A stretch of DNA of 64,000 nt from the IMG/VR virus record IMGVR_UViG_3300027852_000040, positions 1-64,000 of that record. One strand, written 5' to 3'. Below the pieces are notes generated by a model that made no database searches, had not been told where the DNA came from, and saw nothing but the letters and a program-made list of their open reading frames with translations. Source of the stretch: a virus. A program made the translations under genes and the position numbers. Below are positions 59,732-64,000 of the stretch, piece after piece (position 1 is the stretch's first letter; every line of letters starts with the position of its first letter).

Positions 59732-61471
59732 TCATCTCCTTTTATCTTCCACATTCAACATATCTCTTCTATCAATAAACTCCATCTTCTTACCAATATT
59801 CCAATTTTTTACAGGACGATAATATCCAACTACTCTACTATATATATCACATATACTCTTACAATTTGGACACGTTTCATATTTACCATATAATAAACCA
59901 CATTTATGACATATGCTACGTGTTGGACTAAAGGTTAAATATGGAATCTCACTATGTGATAGTATTTTACTTAATAAACTTTTAATAGCATCAACACTTG
60001 GTACACTATCTGAAAATATATGAAAAATACTACCACCAGTATATAATTTTAAAGTCTTCTCCTCAAATTTAATTCTATCAACTAAACCTATATCTGTGCT
60101 CACTGGTAAAGATGTTCCTGTGGTATAGTAGGGGGAATCTTTAGTTCCCTGTGTATATGCAGTTGGAAATCGTTTAATATCAGTTTTAGCCAATCGATAT
60201 GTCGCACCTTCACATGGTGTTTGCTCTAAGTTCCATAATTGGTTCGTTTCAGATTTATATTGGTTTAGTTTATTTAAGATAAAATTCATTACTTTAATTG
60301 AAAACTTTTCATTTGCCCATATATCGCTTCCAAATAAATTCACACATGCTTCATTGCAACCTATTATTCCTATGGTATTAAAGTAAGTATCAAATCCTTT
60401 AATATATTGACTAATAAATGGATATAATCCATTATCAAACATATCATTAACTAATGATCTTTTAAATAAACTCTGCTCCTTTGCTGCATTTAATACCAAA
60501 TTTAATCTTTCAAAGAACTTATCTTCATCCCGATTTGATACCATAGCTGCATTTGCTAAATTAATAGTACAAACTCCAATGCTACCAGTACTACCATTTA
60601 TATCCCATAAACCATTTTTCTCTTTAATATCAGCATTATCTAACTGTAATCTGCAACACATTGATCGTCTATCACTTTTACTTAAATTTGTACCACAATA
60701 ATTTGAATAATATGGTCCACCATATTTAATGGAATACTGAATTAACTTATTTGCAATCCTACTTTCCCAATCAAAATTTTCATCTACATCTACTGTAATA
60801 AGTGGAAATGTGAAAGGTTGTTCCTTATCATCACCACTAATCATTATATCAAGTAAAGCTTTATCAAATATTTCTATTTCTTCTTTATAATCATCATATA
60901 CATTACTACACAATTTTCCATCTATTATAACATGATTATCCTTAATATTAGAAGTATTAAATCCTAACGTTATATTACTAAAGACTGTTTGATAATTAGT
61001 CCTTAACGGAAAATTTAAGTTATATATATAACGTTGAATTGTCTGTTTAACTCCATTGTAATCTAATTTATCTTTTCTAACAAATGGACTCATATATACA
61101 TCAAAATTACTAAACGCCTGTGCACCATTAAATTCTTGTTGAGCAGCATATAAGAAGTTCATACAATGATCTAATGCTGTATCAAGATGTTTAGCATAAT
61201 GAGAAGAAGTACCGCCGATGTTTGAGATACCCTTTTCTAATATTAATCCTACATCATGACCAGAACAATATGAACAGATACCTCCATCTAAATCATGTAT
61301 ATGTAATGATCCGTTTATGTGATAGTTTCTAGCAGGACTGAGTCCTAGTAAATGTTTAGCTAGTCCAGTATTAGATATATAACTCCTCAAGCCACTAATA
61401 CTAAAATTTGTGTTAGCGTTTTCTAGAATTCTCCAATCTTTTTTATCTAAATATTCTTGTATTTCTTTCAT
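59732..61471 (-). CDS. nrdD: Anaerobic ribonucleoside-triphosphate reductase (class III)
   Basis: 579 residues from ATG 61471, with AAAGGAG upstream. Glycyl-radical enzyme: C-terminal zinc site (CHKCG ... CPNCK) and SRVVGYYRPVKNWN, whose glycine carries the radical. GIIGCNEA and SIGVCTINLANAA contain active-site cysteines. The N-terminal ATP-cone is missing, so dATP inhibition may be absent. It needs an NrdG activase, not found in the window. Confidence 0.9.
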   Translation of the reverse strand: MKEIQEYLDKKDWRILENANTNFSISGLRSYISNTGLAKHLLGLSPARNYHINGSLHIHDLDGGICSYCSGHDVGLILEKGISNIGGTSSHYAKHLDTALDHCMNFLYAAQQEFNGAQAFSNFDVYMSPFVRKDKLDYNGVKQTIQRYIYNLNFPLRTNYQTVFSNITLGFNTSNIKDNHVIIDGKLCSNVYDDYKEEIEIFDKALLDIMISGDDKEQPFTFPLITVDVDENFDWESRIANKLIQYSIKYGGPYYSNYCGTNLSKSDRRSMCCRLQLDNADIKEKNGLWDINGSTGSIGVCTINLANAAMVSNRDEDKFFERLNLVLNAAKEQSLFKRSLVNDMFDNGLYPFISQYIKGFDTYFNTIGIIGCNEACVNLFGSDIWANEKFSIKVMNFILNKLNQYKSETNQLWNLEQTPCEGATYRLAKTDIKRFPTAYTQGTKDSPYYTTGTSLPVSTDIGLVDRIKFEEKTLKLYTGGSIFHIFSDSVPSVDAIKSLLSKILSHSEIPYLTFSPTRSICHKCGLLYGKYETCPNCKSICDIYSRVVGYYRPVKNWNIGKKMEFIDRRDMLNVEDKRR

Positions 61472-61543
61472 ATGTGTATACAATTCTCCTTTATGTATTA
61501 TGTGTATCTCTTTTTATATACATTATAATTCAATTATTATAAC

Positions 61544-61825
61544 TTAATCCAAATCCCTACTCCCTATATCAATAGTCATCATTCTTGTGTTAGAAAATAT
61601 ATCATCTTCATAACCACTAGAAACTGGTTCATATATAGCTTTACCATTTACTTCTACAATATTGCCTATCCATTCAATTACTTCAACTGTGGCATCAAGT
61701 AGTAGAATGCTTAACATTTGATTTTTTGTTATTGAAAAGCTATATATTTCAATTGTCTCTAATACATTTTTACCATTTTTTTCATACTCAAGTTCTTTAG
61801 TGCAATTTTTACAAATGACTCTCAT
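61544..61825 (-). CDS. Small protein with one CxxC, unknown
   Basis: 93 residues: MRVICKNCTKELEYEKNGK, then a beta-rich part (IEIYSFSITKNQMLSILLLD). GAGGTGGAT precedes the ATG. No family recognised. The open frame on the opposite strand here is a shadow. Confidence 0.6.
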   Translation of the reverse strand: MRVICKNCTKELEYEKNGKNVLETIEIYSFSITKNQMLSILLLDATVEVIEWIGNIVEVNGKAIYEPVSSGYEDDIFSNTRMMTIDIGSRDLD

Positions 61826-61852
61826 TTTATATCCACCTCACAATAACTTCAC

Positions 61853-61996
61853 TCATTCAATACAAATACGTGTTGGAACTTCTTTTGTTCCCTTAATCTG
61901 TACAAATATTACTTCACCGTTATTACTATTTTCAGCAGCGACTATATTAATTGTATTACCGTTTACTATCGATCTTTTGACATTAAATTCTCTCAT
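61853..61996 (-). CDS. Minigene, 47 residues
   Basis: MREFNVKRSIVNGNTINIVA then ENSNNGEVIFVQIKGT and a TRICIE end. AAAGGAGAACATAAAA precedes the ATG. First gene after the promoter motif at 62030, so probably highly transcribed. Unknown. Confidence 0.55.
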   Translation of the reverse strand: MREFNVKRSIVNGNTINIVAAENSNNGEVIFVQIKGTKEVPTRICIE

Positions 61997-62029
61997 TTTT
62001 ATGTTCTCCTTTATTTGTGTTTTATTTTA

Positions 62030-62072
62030 TATAATATATATACAATTAATCATATATCAATCTATTGGTCAC
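62030..62072 (-). promoter_or_regulatory. Recurrent minus-strand promoter motif, copy 6
   Basis: Minus-strand reading GACCAATAGATTGATATATG then ATTAATTGTATATATATTAT. It differs from others only in AATAG for AAAAG. It serves the minigene at 61853 and the nrdD region. Confidence 0.7.
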
Positions 62073-62212
62073 TTATATCTCATATGCAAACTACTAATAA
62101 AAGAATTTGAATCAAACGGTTCAATATTAGTACGCACAATACCAAAGTACATTACTAATATTGCAATGATTCCAAATAAGAATATTAATACTTGCTTACT
62201 ACTATTATTCAT
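62069..62212 (-). CDS. Small membrane protein, 47 residues
   Basis: MNNSSKQVLIFLFGIIAILV is a single N-terminal membrane segment, followed by a short soluble tail (TNIEPFDSNSF). The start overlaps the previous gene's stop region (TAAATG). Its end overlaps the promoter motif at 62030. Unknown. Confidence 0.55.
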   Translation of the reverse strand: MNNSSKQVLIFLFGIIAILVMYFGIVRTNIEPFDSNSFISSLHMRYK

Positions 62213-62347
62213 TTACTTACCCACTCTTCGTTTTAGTTTAATTTCTACAGTTTCACCATTTTTTAATATTTTTACCACTTTCACAACTTCATGTTTCTGA
62301 AGTCGACCTAATTTCTCATTCGTTATGTTTACATTTATTTCTTCCAT
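62213..62347 (-). CDS. Minigene, 44 residues
   Basis: MEEINVNITNEKLGRLQKHE then VVKVVKILKNGETVEIKLKRRVGK. Basic, beta/helix mix; GGAGAAATAA precedes the ATG. Adjacent to RNase H. Unknown. Confidence 0.55.
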   Translation of the reverse strand: MEEINVNITNEKLGRLQKHEVVKVVKILKNGETVEIKLKRRVGK

Positions 62348-62361
62348 TTTTTATTTCTCCT

Positions 62362-62763
62362 CTACTCTAACATATGTCCAGCCAAATTTTTCTCTCTATT
62401 CACCCAGTTTACTCTTATATTTTCAAATTGATTATATAAGTCTTTTACTTCTGTGACTAGTTCAACGTTAGTCTTAATTTTCCAATTTCGATTTAAATGT
62501 CCTTCTACCAATCTTGAGTCAGTATAGATGATAATTTTATCTGTGTTCTTATATTTATGTCTGACTATATTAATAGCTTGCCGAATTCCTAAATATTCTG
62601 CAATATTACAGGTGCCCACTCCAACTTCTTTAATTAAATTGTTTTCTTTATACTGACAGTCATATATAGCGATTCTCATTGGACCAGGATTTCCTTTACA
62701 TCCACCATCCGAGTATAGCGTATTGATTTTTTTTGTCTTACTTTTAGCTTTACTTTTAGTCAT
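62362..62763 (-). CDS. rnhA: Ribonuclease HI
   Basis: 133 residues from ATG 62763; an upstream in-frame GTG is an alternative. LYSDGGCKGNPGP (first catalytic D), NIAEYLGI (E), IIYTDSRLV (second D) and a NLAGHMLE end cover the four-residue active site region. It would remove RNA from RNA-DNA hybrids during replication. Confidence 0.88.
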   Translation of the reverse strand: MTKSKAKSKTKKINTLYSDGGCKGNPGPMRIAIYDCQYKENNLIKEVGVGTCNIAEYLGIRQAINIVRHKYKNTDKIIIYTDSRLVEGHLNRNWKIKTNVELVTEVKDLYNQFENIRVNWVNREKNLAGHMLE

Positions 62764-62789
62764 ATAGATCACTTACCTTTTATATACAT

Positions 62790-63368
62790 TTAAAATCCTC
62801 TTAATAGAAAGATCAATGATAATATGTTTATCTTTAACATACCCTCTCCACTAAGTCTATGATAATTCTTCTTATGTATATAATTTGGAATGTAAATGAT
62901 AACCTTTTTAGTCATATGATGTGCAGCCACCCCTTTACAATATCGATCTCCTAAGTAAATTTTAGGTTCTGGTAAACCTCTAAGCTTTGATTCAATGCGT
63001 TCGTCTCCCTTTCCGTCTATATAGTGAGAACTATCTTCTCCACATTTTCCTTTATGAGATTCACTCATTTTTTCACTTGATTCAATGGAATGATGCTTTC
63101 CAAACATAGGATGATTTTCACCACAACGTTTTCCCTTAAGCACTTTACTCATTTTTTGTCTAACTTCTACCGATAAATGTTTACCAAACATTGGATTTCT
63201 TTTTCCCCTCAGTGCACAAGATGTACACAAATCTCGATAATTATCTTTAATTAGTATTCTCTCTTTTCCACAATCATTACAAATACAGACTATCTTCTTA
63301 TCACTATGTACACTCAAATCACATGAATAATACCCAAATAACTCAAACGTCTTCTCTTCATCTATCAT
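62790..63368 (-). CDS. NUMOD3/HNH-type homing endonuclease
   Basis: From ATG 63368 (MIDEEKTFELFGYYSCDL); an ATG at 63377 is also in frame. Zinc finger CNDCG/CTSC, two NUMOD3 units (NPMFGKHLSVEVR and HPMFGKHHSIESS), SSHYIDG, and AAHHMTKKVIIYIP...H. The C-terminal RTGKGM is replaced by SGEGM. Inserted between RNase H and the gene at the right edge. Confidence 0.85.
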   Translation of the reverse strand: MIDEEKTFELFGYYSCDLSVHSDKKIVCICNDCGKERILIKDNYRDLCTSCALRGKRNPMFGKHLSVEVRQKMSKVLKGKRCGENHPMFGKHHSIESSEKMSESHKGKCGEDSSHYIDGKGDERIESKLRGLPEPKIYLGDRYCKGVAAHHMTKKVIIYIPNYIHKKNYHRLSGEGMLKINILSLIFLLRGF

Positions 63369-64000
63369 GTAAATCATCTTCCTTAAAATTCATATACAAC
63401 TTCCTCTTCCAACGTTTACTCTTAGGTTTAACTGTAGGCCAAACGTTTATATGTGTCATGTTAATCGCTGACAATACTCTCTCAAATTTTTTCATTACTT
63501 GATTTTCAAATATTTTTGGTTTATCTATCTCAAAGTCTGATACTGGAACATTTTCAATTAAAGGTACACAAGCAATTTCTATCTTTCTAATGTTACCTTC
63601 TTTTATTAAATTTTTACACTTTTCACATATTAATGCGTCATTTGATGCACTTTCAAGATAATTAATATATTTACAACCTTTAGATGTACATTCTACTCTA
63701 ATTACCTCACATGGTACTGTATACACAAAATTATACTTTCCTACACCGATGTTGGCGTTGTATTTAAAGTTACAATATTCTGCAGACTTATGATATAAGT
63801 TTTTAATCTTATACTTATTAAAGCTCTTACTAAAAGATTTAGGTATAGAATAGTAACGTAAATTCTCTTCTACATTATCTATTTTCTTAAAGTACTTTTT
63901 CAATAATACATGTATCCACAAAAAGTTAACATTATCGGAATGATATAAAACCATTTTACACAATTCCTTCTGTGAATCCACAGATATCTGAGCATTATCT
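63358..64000 (-). CDS. Partial protein of unknown function, 5' end beyond the window
   Basis: The frame stays open through the right edge (…DNAQISVDSQKE), so the start lies outside. About 213 residues are seen. It includes a CTSKGCKYI ... CEKCKNL four-cysteine cluster near the middle of the visible part and a basic end (KPKSKRWKRKLYMNF). It could be a replication protein or part of a larger enzyme; no family recognised. Confidence 0.6.
   Translation of the reverse strand, partial: DNAQISVDSQKELCKMVLYHSDNVNFLWIHVLLKKYFKKIDNVEENLRYYSIPKSFSKSFNKYKIKNLYHKSAEYCNFKYNANIGVGKYNFVYTVPCEVIRVECTSKGCKYINYLESASNDALICEKCKNLIKEGNIRKIEIACVPLIENVPVSDFEIDKPKIFENQVMKKFERVLSAINMTHINVWPTVKPKSKRWKRKLYMNFKEDDLHDR

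Noticed and set aside
61800-62300. 166-codon frame on the plus strand
   Set aside because: Hydrophobic shadow of the minus-strand minigenes and promoter; no ribosome site.

Overview
The window reads as a large part of the genome of a tailed dsDNA virus (Caudoviricetes) that is very AT-rich. It carries HK97-type head genes (portal-MuF fusion, XkdF-like prohead protease, major capsid protein, large terminase), a tail module with a tape measure and a frameshifted tail-assembly chaperone, and a nucleotide and DNA-modification module. The host is probably an anaerobe, because the ribonucleotide reductase is the oxygen-sensitive class III type (NrdD) and two radical-SAM enzymes are present. An archaeal, methanogen-like host is favoured by an archaeal-type thymidylate synthase, a Spo11/topoisomerase VI-A homologue, a GATase-QueC fusion, many GGTGA ribosome-binding sites and a tRNA without encoded CCA. 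A low-GC anaerobic bacterium is not excluded. No DNA polymerase, helicase or integrase is seen, and the last gene runs off the right edge, so the window is probably incomplete.

Layout. 1-1030: tandem 90-bp repeats, then non-coding DNA with a strand-composition flip. 1033-4006 (minus): small membrane protein, exported transglutaminase-like protein, two P-loop kinases, dCTP deaminase and a homing endonuclease. 4134-17121 (plus): Cas4-like nuclease, phosphoribosyltransferase, ClpP-like protease, three repeat-plus-ADP-ribosyltransferase genes, methyltransferases, nucleotidyltransferase, glycosyltransferase, ThyA and a DpdA-like transglycosylase. 17435-24668 (plus): head genes. 24736-29386: glycosyltransferase and methyltransferase island. 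29430-41780: virion surface, connector and tail genes. 41805-43521 (minus): small zinc-finger genes. 43645-46881 (plus): virion-like proteins and terminase. 46890-64000 (minus): radical-SAM protein, Top6A-like protein, tRNA-Gly, RecU-like nuclease, two more ADP-ribosyltransferases, an HNH-FolE fusion, OB-fold protein, GATase-QueC, QueE, QueD, dUTPase-like protein, NrdD, RNase H and many minigenes.

Working together. FolE, QueD, QueE and GATase-QueC form a complete preQ0 pathway, and the amidotransferase fusion points to an archaeosine-type base. With the DpdA-like protein, this predicts viral DNA carrying a 7-deazaguanine such as dG+, which in other phages protects against restriction. NrdD, ThyA, Tmk, Dcd and the dUTPase-like protein feed the nucleotide pool. 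Five paralogous proteins join 3, 11, 7, 3 or 8 helical 24-residue repeats to a C-terminal R-S-E ADP-ribosyltransferase domain, and are the best candidates for an undescribed effector family. Seven related NUMOD3/HNH endonuclease genes are scattered between operons; one is broken by a single-base slip. Two recurrent promoter-like motifs, one upstream of minus-strand minigene/replication operons and one upstream of plus-strand virion genes, suggest two transcription classes.
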